A stretch of DNA of 64,000 nucleotides from Chryseobacterium mucoviscidosis (GTDB lineage: Bacteria > Bacteroidota > Bacteroidia > Flavobacteriales > Weeksellaceae): assembly GCF_002177115.1 (NCBI RefSeq), contig NZ_MVAG01000122.1, positions 124,001 to 188,000 on the forward strand. The letters run 5' to 3'. The translations under genes and the position numbers were made by a program. Positions 1-7,624 of this stretch are shown here, piece after piece; the stretch's first letter is position 1, and each line of letters begins with the position of its first letter. Under the pieces are notes generated by a model. That model searched no databases and had not been told where the DNA came from. It worked only from the letters and a program-made list of their open reading frames with translations.

Positions 1-1634
1 ACCGGAGAAATCGGAGCTTCCGGCATTTCGTCGATCTTTTTCAGGAACGGCGACTGGTCTTCTCTGTTTACGGAAACCGGAGTAATCGTAGGTTTGTCTA
101 CTTTTACGATGTTTTTGTCTTCTCCTTTTCTTTTGTAAACCGCAACATAATTATTATCTTTAAGATATTTAGATGCGAAATCCATAATATCTTTTTTAGT
201 AAGCTTTGAAATTTCTTCAATATACTGAAGTTGGGTTTTATGGTCTACTTCGGAAGTGAATTCATCCATCAGAGATTCTGCTCTTGAGGTATATTTTTCA
301 TACTTCTGGATCACATTTTTCTTCTCATTATTCACGATCGACTGGATCAGATCATCAGAAAATTCTCCCTTTCTTAGCTTATCGATTTCCTGAAGCAATA
401 AATTCTTCACATCATCCAAAGACTGTCCTTCCGTAGGATTTCCCTGTAACAAAAGCGCCGAATAATCTTTCAGAACATACGGAAACGCATAAGCACCCAG
501 TAATTTCTGCTTTTTAACCAAATCAAGGTCAATTAATCCTGCTTGTCCGTTCGTAAGCATACTTCCGATGAAATTCAGCATTCTTGCATCCTTTGTAGTA
601 GCACCCGGAAAACGGAATCCGATCATAATATTTTCAGGATTCGGTCCGTAAACTTCCCGGGTAATCGGAGCCATAATCGGACTTTCCTGTCCCGGATTGT
701 ATGCCGGAACCGGTTTGTTTTTCATGTAAGAAAAAGCTTTGTCGATCTTGGCAATCATTTCATCCGGATTAAAATCTCCCGACATGATGATCCCCATATT
801 ATTCGGAACGTAATAATTGTTATAGTATTCTCTGATCGCTTTTAGTGAAGGATTTTTCAGGTGTTCAATCGTTCCGATAGTCGTTTGCTTTCCGTAATTG
901 TTATTCGGGAACATCGCGGCAAACATAGATTCCAGAACCTTTCTTCCGTCATTATCCAGACCTCTGTTTTTTTCTTCATAAACTGCTTCCAATTCTGTAT
1001 GGAAAAGTCTTAAAATCGGCTGTCTGAAACGTTCTGCCTGTAATGCTAAAAATTTATCCGTTACATTCGCAGGAATATCTTCTGTGTAAACTGTCTGTTC
1101 GTATGAAGTAAAAGCGTTGGTTCCGTCCGCGCCCATTCCCGACATCATTTTGTCGTATTCGTTCGCAATAGCATATTTTGCTGCTTCTCCCGAAACTTTA
1201 TCGATTTCTTTATAAATTTCCTTTCTCTTTGCTTCGTCAGTTGTAGAATTGTACTTTTCGTAAAGAGCATCAATCTGGTCAAGAAGCGGCTTTTCTTTTG
1301 CCCAGTCTTTAGATCCGAATTGATCAGTCCCTTTAAAAAGCATATGTTCCAGATAATGCGCCAAACCGGTATGATCTGCCGGATCGGTTTTGCTTCCCGC
1401 TTTCGTTGCAATATAAGTCTGGATTCTTGGATCTTTCTTCGTTGGGCTCAGAATAACGGTTAATCCGTTCTTCAGCGTGTAATATCTTGCTGAGGTAGGG
1501 TCGTTGGTTACATATTTATAGCTGTAGCCATTCGACTGTGCTTCTTTCCACTGGAAATCCTGTCCGTAAGCGTATCCGCAGTAACTTATTGCTGCAATAC
1601 TGGTTACAATGGTGATTCTCTTTAAAAAATTCAT
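1..1634 (-). CDS. M16 (insulinase/pitrilysin-like) zinc peptidase, 3' part outside window
   Basis: The frame opens at an ATG at 1634 and runs off the left edge, giving about 544 residues without a stop. It starts with a signal peptide (cleavage expected after about residue 24), so the protein is exported to the periplasm or outer surface. The inverted zinc motif HxxEH is visible (H93, E96, H97, in HYLEHMLFKG), with a downstream glutamate region near residue 215 (ELEAVYEEKNRG) that in M16 peptidases supplies the third metal ligand. M16 enzymes degrade peptides inside a two-half clamshell. Two-repeat family members have 900 or more residues, so roughly the C-terminal half is probably missing here. 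The identity of the family is secure; the substrate is unknown. Confidence 0.9.
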   Translation of the reverse strand, partial: MNFLKRITIVTSIAAISYCGYAYGQDFQWKEAQSNGYSYKYVTNDPTSARYYTLKNGLTVILSPTKKDPRIQTYIATKAGSKTDPADHTGLAHYLEHMLFKGTDQFGSKDWAKEKPLLDQIDALYEKYNSTTDEAKRKEIYKEIDKVSGEAAKYAIANEYDKMMSGMGADGTNAFTSYEQTVYTEDIPANVTDKFLALQAERFRQPILRLFHTELEAVYEEKNRGLDNDGRKVLESMFAAMFPNNNYGKQTTIGTIEHLKNPSLKAIREYYNNYYVPNNMGIIMSGDFNPDEMIAKIDKAFSYMKNKPVPAYNPGQESPIMAPITREVYGPNPENIMIGFRFPGATTKDARMLNFIGSMLTNGQAGLIDLDLVKKQKLLGAYAFPYVLKDYSALLLQGNPTEGQSLDDVKNLLLQEIDKLRKGEFSDDLIQSIVNNEKKNVIQKYEKYTSRAESLMDEFTSEVDHKTQLQYIEEISKLTKKDIMDFASKYLKDNNYVAVYKRKGEDKNIVKVDKPTITPVSVNREDQSPFLKKIDEMPEAPISP

Positions 1635-1690
1635 GTTAATTGATGTTGGAATATGTTTGATTATTATTTAAAAAAATATTTAAATCACTC

Positions 1691-2884
1691 TTAGTTAAAT
1701 TTATCCAGTAAATCTTTAATTCTTCTCATAGCTTCTTTTAAATCTTCCTCCGAAGCCGCATAAGAAAATCTGATGCATTCAGGACTTCCGAAAGAAACTC
1801 CGCCAACGCATCCTACATGAGCATTTTCAAGAAGGAACATCGCAAAATCATCAGAATCTTTAATTTCTGTTCCGTCTAGCGTTTTTCCGATGTAATGCGA
1901 TACATCAGGGAAGAAATAAAACGCAGCTTTAGGCAAAACTACTTTAAAACCTGGGATTTCTTTAATTAAATCATAAACAAGATCCCTTCTTTTTTTGAAA
2001 GCATCAATCATATATTTATACTCCGAAGGATCGGTCTTTAAAGCGGTGATAGACGCTCTCTGAGCCATTGTGTTCGCTCCGCTCGTCATTTGTCCCTGAA
2101 TTTTTTCACACGCTTTAGCCAGCCATTCCGGACACGCAGAATATCCGATTCTCCATCCTGTCATCGCAAACGCTTTAGACATCCCGTTAATAACGGCAGT
2201 CTGTTCGTAAACTTCAGGAAACTGAGCAATCGACGTTGTTTTCGTTTCGTAGTTGATGAATTCGTAGATTTCGTCTGAAATTACCGTTACATGAGGATAT
2301 TTGGCAATCACTTTTGCCAGAGATTTCAGTTCATCATACGTGTAATATCCGCCAGAAGGGTTGCACGGTGAGCTGAACAGGATAGCCTTCGTCTTATCCG
2401 TAATGGCTTCTTCAAGCTGTTCCGCAGTGATTTTAAAATCCGTTACATATGAAGTCGGAAGCATCACAGAAACTCCGCCCATCATTTTTACCATTTCATC
2501 ATAGCTTACCCAGTAAGGATTCGGAAGAATTACTTCATCTCCATCGTTAAGAAGAGCAGCCAGAACATTTAAAATTGCCTGTTTTGCACCGTTGGAAACG
2601 CAGATCTGCGTTGGTTTATATTCTAAACTATTATCTCGTTTTAATTTGTGAGCAATCGCTTCACGAAGTTCTAAAAATCCGGGAACAGGAGAGTAGTGAC
2701 TGTAATTTTGGTTAATGGCATCAAAAGCAGCCTGTTTGATATTGTCCGGAACATCGAAATCGGGTTCCCCTAAAGTAAGGCTTATAACATCTATTCCGCT
2801 GGCTTTCATTTCTCTAGCCTTATTCGACATAACAAAAGTTTGTGAGTAACCAAGTCTTTGTACTCTATCTGAAAGTTTCTCCAT
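1691..2884 (-). CDS. Class I PLP-dependent aminotransferase (aspartate aminotransferase type)
   Basis: This 397-residue fold-type I aminotransferase transfers the amino group of aspartate or a similar amino acid to 2-oxoglutarate in the cytoplasm. The length is typical. The PLP-binding lysine is in the SKAFAMTGWRIGYS segment (Lys about 237), preceded by the conserved SSPCNPSGGYYTYDEL and VISDEIYE segments and followed by the C-terminal arginine region CIRFSYAASEE. It closely resembles bacterial class Ib aspartate aminotransferases, but substrate preference (aspartate, aromatic, or prephenate) cannot be read from the sequence. It is transcribed toward the M16 gene with a 56-bp gap, and a perfect minus-strand -7 box lies just upstream of its ATG. 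Confidence 0.9.
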   Translation of the reverse strand: MEKLSDRVQRLGYSQTFVMSNKAREMKASGIDVISLTLGEPDFDVPDNIKQAAFDAINQNYSHYSPVPGFLELREAIAHKLKRDNSLEYKPTQICVSNGAKQAILNVLAALLNDGDEVILPNPYWVSYDEMVKMMGGVSVMLPTSYVTDFKITAEQLEEAITDKTKAILFSSPCNPSGGYYTYDELKSLAKVIAKYPHVTVISDEIYEFINYETKTTSIAQFPEVYEQTAVINGMSKAFAMTGWRIGYSACPEWLAKACEKIQGQMTSGANTMAQRASITALKTDPSEYKYMIDAFKKRRDLVYDLIKEIPGFKVVLPKAAFYFFPDVSHYIGKTLDGTEIKDSDDFAMFLLENAHVGCVGGVSFGSPECIRFSYAASEEDLKEAMRRIKDLLDKFN

Positions 2885-2903
2885 GTAATTATTTCTATTT
2901 TAA

Positions 2904-2911
2904 CAAATATA
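2904..2911 (-). promoter_or_regulatory. -7 promoter box of the aminotransferase gene
   Basis: On the minus strand this reads TATATTTG, a perfect match to the Bacteroidetes -7 consensus TAnnTTTG, placed 19 bases before the ATG at 2884. No good -33 TTTG is visible at the expected distance. Confidence 0.5.
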
Positions 2912-3027
2912 ATAAAAAGTATTTCTTCAGAAATTAAAATACAGCCGGAGTAAGCTTTTTTTGTCTGCGTTGGCGTTTTATTACTTATTCAGTTAATTGT
3001 TTAAAGTAAAAATAGTTTTGCTCCTTC

Positions 3028-3147
3028 ATGAACAGAATCTGTGTAGAAATAAGAATCAATCAGTCATCCATCAATCCCGGAAAACCGGATGAGAAAATTT
3101 CTAAATTACTGAAAAGAATCAACAATTATATCGAAAAAGAGGAGTAA
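3028..3147 (+). CDS. Possible small ORF, 39 residues
   Basis: A 39-residue frame beginning MNRICVEIRINQ and ending in a lysine/glutamate-rich amphipathic stretch (KLLKRINNYIEKEE). An in-frame stop lies just upstream, so the ATG at 3028 is the only ATG start. It sits alone between the divergent aminotransferase and rsmG genes. I do not recognise it. The composition is protein-like but the length is too short to judge, so this could be chance. Confidence 0.25.
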   Translation: MNRICVEIRINQSSINPGKPDEKISKLLKRINNYIEKEE

Positions 3148-3182
3148 AGAAATTTCTGAAAGGTAAATCTTGGTTTTGATAA

Positions 3183-3214
3183 TTTGAATAAAGCTGATAA
3201 AAAACTTATTTTTG
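3183..3214 (+). promoter_or_regulatory. Promoter of rsmG
   Basis: TTTG at 3183-3186, a 20-bp spacer, then TATTTTTG at 3207-3214. This matches the primary Bacteroidetes sigma factor promoter (TTTG, 19-21 bp, TAnnTTTG). It supports the ATG at 3233, 18 bases downstream, as the start of rsmG, because the more upstream in-frame start lies inside the -7 box. Confidence 0.6.
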
Positions 3215-3232
3215 CTTTTTATAATAATTTAC

Positions 3233-3868
3233 ATGTCTACAACGTTACTACTAAAATACTTTCCGGATCTTACAGAAAATCAGATCGATCAGTTCAATAA
3301 ACTGGAAGTTTTATACCACGAATGGAACGAAAAAATCAATGTGATCTCAAGAAAAGATATGGAATCTCTGTACGAAAAGCATATTTTACATTCTTTGGGA
3401 ATTGCAAAAGTGATGGAATTTGCTCCCGGAACAAAAGTTTTGGATATTGGAACAGGCGGTGGTTTTCCCGGAATTCCTCTTGCAATTTTGTTTCCCGAAA
3501 CGCATTTTACCCTGATTGATTCTATCGGAAAGAAAATAACGGTGGTAAATGCTGTTGCAGAAGGAGCCGGATTAAAAAATGTAACCGCAATCCACGGAAG
3601 AGCGGAAAAATTAAAGGAAAAATTCCATTTTGTAGTAAGCCGTGCCGTAACACAGATGCCGGAATTTTTAAGATGGCTGAAAGGTAAATTCGAGAAAGAG
3701 CAATTTAATACAAAGCATAATGGCGTTCTGTATCTGAAAGGAGGGGATCTTGCTGAAGAACTTGCCGGACTGAAATGTGAAATTTTCAGCCTGAAAAGTT
3801 ATTTTGACGAAGAATTTTATGATACCAAAAAAGTAGTGTATCTTTCTAAAGGTAATTTTAATTCTTAA
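3233..3868 (+). CDS. rsmG: 16S rRNA (guanine-527-N7)-methyltransferase RsmG
   Basis: RsmG methylates N7 of G527 in 16S rRNA using S-adenosylmethionine. The 211-residue protein has the class I methyltransferase glycine-rich loop DIGTGGGFPGIPLAI, and the upstream segment typical of the family, YHEWNEKINVISRKD, followed by EKHILHSLGI. The frame could open earlier, at 3212, but that codon lies inside the -7 promoter box, so the start was set at MSTTLLLKYF. It is a stand-alone gene, diverging from the aminotransferase. Loss of RsmG is known in other bacteria to give low-level streptomycin resistance. Confidence 0.95.
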   Translation: MSTTLLLKYFPDLTENQIDQFNKLEVLYHEWNEKINVISRKDMESLYEKHILHSLGIAKVMEFAPGTKVLDIGTGGGFPGIPLAILFPETHFTLIDSIGKKITVVNAVAEGAGLKNVTAIHGRAEKLKEKFHFVVSRAVTQMPEFLRWLKGKFEKEQFNTKHNGVLYLKGGDLAEELAGLKCEIFSLKSYFDEEFYDTKKVVYLSKGNFNS

Positions 3869-3929
3869 TTTTACAGTATTAAGGAATAAATTTTGATGAT
3901 TTTTTAATAATAATCTAAATTTTGTAACT

Positions 3930-4337
3930 ATGAAAAAGTTTCTCCATTTTGGGTTTTCTGCATTAGTTTTAGGATTATTTTTTACATCTTGTAACAATGA
4001 TGATGACTATAACACCATAGAATCTGTTGATAAAATTAAAATTGACAGTGTGAGGATTGTTAATGATACGATGGATGTTTTTTCGGTTCAGAGTATTAAG
4101 ACTTATTCTACTTATCCATCTCATTGTCAGGGTTTTTATGGATATGATTATGTACATAATGATAACTTAACCAGAACTGTTACGGCATACAAATATATTA
4201 CGAACGGACCGTGTACGGAAAAAGCGTATACTTCCGCTAATCAGATCAATTTCAGTCCGCAACAGATTGGTACGTATACTTTTAAATTCTGGAATGGCGG
4301 TAACAACTGGATCACCAAAACAATAGTAGTTCAATAA
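3930..4337 (+). CDS. Small lipoprotein of unknown function
   Basis: A 135-residue protein with a lipoprotein signal: a hydrophobic stretch ending FFTSC, with lipid-attachment Cys21 followed by the asparagine/aspartate-rich NNDDDYN segment often seen after the Cys of flavobacterial surface lipoproteins. The rest is a short, probably beta-rich domain with two cysteines (SHCQGFYGYDY and GPCTEKAY) that might form a disulfide. I do not recognise the family. It is six bases before the DUF922 gene and probably co-transcribed with it. Confidence 0.75.
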   Translation: MKKFLHFGFSALVLGLFFTSCNNDDDYNTIESVDKIKIDSVRIVNDTMDVFSVQSIKTYSTYPSHCQGFYGYDYVHNDNLTRTVTAYKYITNGPCTEKAYTSANQINFSPQQIGTYTFKFWNGGNNWITKTIVVQ

Positions 4338-4343
4338 AAATAA

Positions 4344-4880
4344 ATGAAAGGAGTTTTTTTAGCTTGTTTTCTGATTTCCAATATTCTATTCGGTCAGAAA
4401 ATAAAGTGGGAAGAGGGAAAAAAATTGAATTGGAGCAATTTTAAAAGCAAAGTCAATAACCAGCGTGGAGAGAATGTCGTGGCATATACCAACTGTGGCT
4501 GGACGTATTCTTACGTAAAATCTTCCAATCCGAAAGCTCCGGTAAAAATTACGATTCAGACAATTTTTAACGAAAACCAATCGTGGAAAGACGTTAAAAG
4601 AATCAATGATTATGTGCTGCTTCATGAGCAGAAACATTTTGATGTTGCCGAAGTTTTTGCCCGCAAACTGAGAAAAGAAGTGGCGGAAAAGATTAAAAAC
4701 GGAGCCGATTTCGATAAGTATTTTAAAACCATTTACAATACGATCCTTAAAGAATATCAGGATTTTCAGAAAACTTATGACGGCGAAACAAGGAACGGAA
4801 TGGTAGAGGAAAAGCAGGCGGAATACAACCGTATTATTGCGGAACAACTGGAAAATTACAAAAACTATAAAACCTCTTGA
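4344..4880 (+). CDS. DUF922-like secreted protein with HExxH motif
   Basis: A 178-residue protein with a short signal peptide (cleavage near FGQ) and the motif LLHEQKHFDVAE, which contains HExxH (HEQKH) as in zinc metallopeptidases. The preceding KLNWSNFK segment and the long charged C-terminal helix fit the DUF922 family, which has been proposed to be a zinc-dependent peptidase family; activity is not established here. The stop codon TGA overlaps the TTG start of the next gene (TTGA), indicating translational coupling with the nuclease gene downstream. Confidence 0.75.
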   Translation: MKGVFLACFLISNILFGQKIKWEEGKKLNWSNFKSKVNNQRGENVVAYTNCGWTYSYVKSSNPKAPVKITIQTIFNENQSWKDVKRINDYVLLHEQKHFDVAEVFARKLRKEVAEKIKNGADFDKYFKTIYNTILKEYQDFQKTYDGETRNGMVEEKQAEYNRIIAEQLENYKNYKTS

Positions 4881-7570
4881 AATTCCTCAATAAAATCATC
4901 AGTGAATTATTAAGCCAAAATTCCGATTTATCTGAATTTAACATCGTTCTGCCCGGAAAACGTCCCATTGTTTTCATCAGACGTATTCTTGAGGAAAATA
5001 ATTACTCCGGATTTCTCCCGAATTTTTTTACGATTGAGGAACTGATTGATAAAATTGCCGACAAACAGCAGATTCAGGGAATTGCACTCTGGCTTTTCGC
5101 TTTTGATGTCTATAAAAGTCTGAATCTGATTCCCAATGACGATTTTGCAGAATTTCTGAAATGGTTTCCTACGTTACAGAAAGACTGGGACGATATCCTG
5201 AAATTCTCCGAAAGTGATGAAGCCGTTTTACAGTATATGTTTGATGAAGAGCGGATTAAAGAATGGGCGCAGGATTTGGGAGAAGACGATGAAGGACCGC
5301 GAAAAAAATTCCTTAATTTCTGGAAAAACATGAATGTCTTTCTTCCCGTTCTCAAGAAAAAACTGAAGGAGAAAAACTGGGCAACTTCCGGAATGATCAA
5401 CGAAGCGGCAAAAGCAAAGATTGATGAGTTTGCCAAAAATACCGAAGAAAAATTTGTGTTCTGTGGCTTCAACGCCTTTACTCCGGCGGAAGAAAAGCTT
5501 GTAAGAAGTCTTCTGCAATGGGACAAAGGACAGTGCTTTTTTCAGGCAGATCATTATTATTTTGATGATGAAAGACAGGAAGCAGGAAAGTTTTTAAGAA
5601 ACCATAAAACGTGGAAAGAATTTGATGATCACCGTCTTTTTCAATGGATTGAAGACGACTTTAATCAGCCTAAGAACATAAAAGTTTACGAAGTTTCAGG
5701 AAACATTACCCAGACGAAAATTTTACCGGAAATCTTCAAAGAAATAGAAAATAAAACCTATTCCGACACTGCGGTGGTTTTGCTGGATGAAAATCTGCTT
5801 CCTGCAAGTCTGGATGTAATGCACGGCGTTCCCAATCTGAATATAACAATGGGTTTTCCTCTGAAAAATCTTTCTTTTTCGAATGCCGTAAAACAGCTTT
5901 TTTATCTTCAGAAACAACTCGAGAAAAACAAATCGTCGTACTATTACCGCGATATTTTCCCGATTCTGGAAGAATTGCCGAAATCTGCTGAAGATGAATT
6001 GGTGATCAATAATTTTAAAGCAAAAATCGAAGAACGAAATATCGTTTACATTTCCAAAAAGCTTTTTCACGAATTGTTACATGAACTTTCGTACTATAAT
6101 TTACTGAAAAAAGCAGACTCTACAACTGTTTATTTAGATTCTTTAATTGAATTCTGTAAGCAGATCAAATGGCTGGAAATTGATGATATTCAGTATGAAA
6201 ACGTTTCCCATTTCGAAAATGCTTTCAGAATTATCAAAAATCAGTTGTCTCCTTATCAGTTTGAAATTAAAATGGAAACACTGGAAATTCTGATTAATCA
6301 GCATATTAATTCAGAAAGTATTGATTTTCAGGGGGAGCCTTTGAGAGGTTTGCAGATTATGGGACTTCTGGAAACCCGTCTCCTGAATTTCGAAAACGTG
6401 ATTATGCTTTCTGTAAACGAAGGGAAATTACCGCTCGGAAATTCACAGAATACGTATATTCCTTTTGATATCAGAAGATTTTTTGATCTTCATACTTTTT
6501 TGGAAAACGACAGTATTTATGCCTATCATTTTTACAGATTGATTCAGGATTCTAAAAATGTACATTTATTGTTTAATGCCTTAAGTTCCGGAGTGAATAC
6601 AGGAGAAAAAAGCCGTTTCATCACCCAGATCGAAATGGAAAGTTCTCACAATATCGAACATCTCATCATTGAAAATTCTTCCGAGCCGATTATTACGCAG
6701 CCTATCGAAATTTCAAAAACCGAAATTGTTCTTCAGCGGTTGGAAAAATGGAAGGAAAAAGTTTCGGCTTCTCACCTTACAAGTTATCTGTACAATCCGA
6801 TTGATTTTTACCTTTCCAAGATTTTAAATACTTCTGAAAGTGATGAAATTGAAGAAGAACTGTCTGTAAAAAATTACGGAAATCTGGTGCATTATACCCT
6901 TCAAGAAATTTATGAAGTATTAAAAGGTAAAGTGTTAAAAGAAAACGATTTAAAAGAATCAGTTAAAGCAATAGATCAATACATAGAAGTGGCTATTGAA
7001 AAGCTGAAACATCAGCCGGAATTTTATGAAAAAGGAATGAATTTCATTCATAAAGCCATTGCTAAAAAAGTAATTGAAAATATTTTAAATCATGATTTGG
7101 AACTGGTAAAAAGCGGAAACGTACTGGAAATTTTAGACATCGAAAAACGTTTCGAAAATGTAGATTTTTATCTTGATGAAAAAGACAAAGTTTCTTTTTT
7201 CGGCTTCATCGACAGGATCGACCGGCTTAACGGAACGTTGAGAATTATTGATTATAAAACGGCAAAAATTAAAAATCTTATCGTAAAAATCGACGAATCC
7301 AATGTACACGAATATTTCCATAACAGCGACCGAAAACAAGCTTTGCAGTTGTGTATTTATCAGTATGTCGTGCAGAATCTTCCCGAGTTTTGGGGACTTC
7401 CGATTGAGACGGGAATCTGGAGTTTTGCGGAAGCTAAAAAAGGCGTTGTTTCTCTTCAATTTGAAAAAGGAGATATTGATGACGCCATGAAATCCATTAA
7501 AAGCCTGATTGAAGAAATTCTGAATCCGGATCTTGCATTTATTGAAAACATAAAACCTTATTCTGTATAA
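4877..7570 (+). CDS. AddB/RecB-like PD-(D/E)XK nuclease family protein
   Basis: An 897-residue cytoplasmic protein. The C-terminal third carries a RecB-type PD-(D/E)XK nuclease signature: SHLTSYLYNPIDFYLSKIL, then GNLVHYTLQEIYE, then FFGFIDRIDRL and RIIDYKTAK, where the aspartates and the lysine form the catalytic site. The N-terminal part resembles the inactive helicase-like half of AddB, which works with an AddA helicase in double-strand break repair; no AddA-like gene follows it here. The start must be TTG at 4877, because an in-frame stop (4868-4870) lies just upstream and no ATG fits. It overlaps the preceding gene by four bases. AddB-type iron-sulfur cysteines are not evident. Confidence 0.85.
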   Translation: MKFLNKIISELLSQNSDLSEFNIVLPGKRPIVFIRRILEENNYSGFLPNFFTIEELIDKIADKQQIQGIALWLFAFDVYKSLNLIPNDDFAEFLKWFPTLQKDWDDILKFSESDEAVLQYMFDEERIKEWAQDLGEDDEGPRKKFLNFWKNMNVFLPVLKKKLKEKNWATSGMINEAAKAKIDEFAKNTEEKFVFCGFNAFTPAEEKLVRSLLQWDKGQCFFQADHYYFDDERQEAGKFLRNHKTWKEFDDHRLFQWIEDDFNQPKNIKVYEVSGNITQTKILPEIFKEIENKTYSDTAVVLLDENLLPASLDVMHGVPNLNITMGFPLKNLSFSNAVKQLFYLQKQLEKNKSSYYYRDIFPILEELPKSAEDELVINNFKAKIEERNIVYISKKLFHELLHELSYYNLLKKADSTTVYLDSLIEFCKQIKWLEIDDIQYENVSHFENAFRIIKNQLSPYQFEIKMETLEILINQHINSESIDFQGEPLRGLQIMGLLETRLLNFENVIMLSVNEGKLPLGNSQNTYIPFDIRRFFDLHTFLENDSIYAYHFYRLIQDSKNVHLLFNALSSGVNTGEKSRFITQIEMESSHNIEHLIIENSSEPIITQPIEISKTEIVLQRLEKWKEKVSASHLTSYLYNPIDFYLSKILNTSESDEIEEELSVKNYGNLVHYTLQEIYEVLKGKVLKENDLKESVKAIDQYIEVAIEKLKHQPEFYEKGMNFIHKAIAKKVIENILNHDLELVKSGNVLEILDIEKRFENVDFYLDEKDKVSFFGFIDRIDRLNGTLRIIDYKTAKIKNLIVKIDESNVHEYFHNSDRKQALQLCIYQYVVQNLPEFWGLPIETGIWSFAEAKKGVVSLQFEKGDIDDAMKSIKSLIEEILNPDLAFIENIKPYSV

Positions 7571-7601
7571 AAAGAGTGCATCTGAAACGGATGCACTCTT
7601 T
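7571..7601. terminator. Bidirectional terminator between nuclease and hydrolase genes
   Basis: A perfect 12-bp stem (AAAGAGTGCATC with GATGCACTCTTT) with a 7-base loop, immediately after the nuclease stop codon and before the convergent hydrolase gene. Confidence 0.85.
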
Positions 7602-7624
7602 GAAGGATTGTATGAAGAAAATTA

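Noticed and set aside
543-845. Plus-strand 100-residue frame
   Set aside because: It overlaps the M16 peptidase on the other strand and has a low-complexity, arginine/histidine-rich composition typical of antisense frames.
1145-1411. Minus-strand 88-residue frame in the first kilobase
   Set aside because: It lies inside the M16 peptidase gene in a different frame; the M16 frame from 1634 has a signal peptide and HxxEH motif, so this one is a shadow.
4386-4847. Minus-strand 153-residue frame over the DUF922 gene
   Set aside because: Phe/Arg-rich antisense shadow of a gene with a signal peptide, HExxH and codon use consistent with neighbours.
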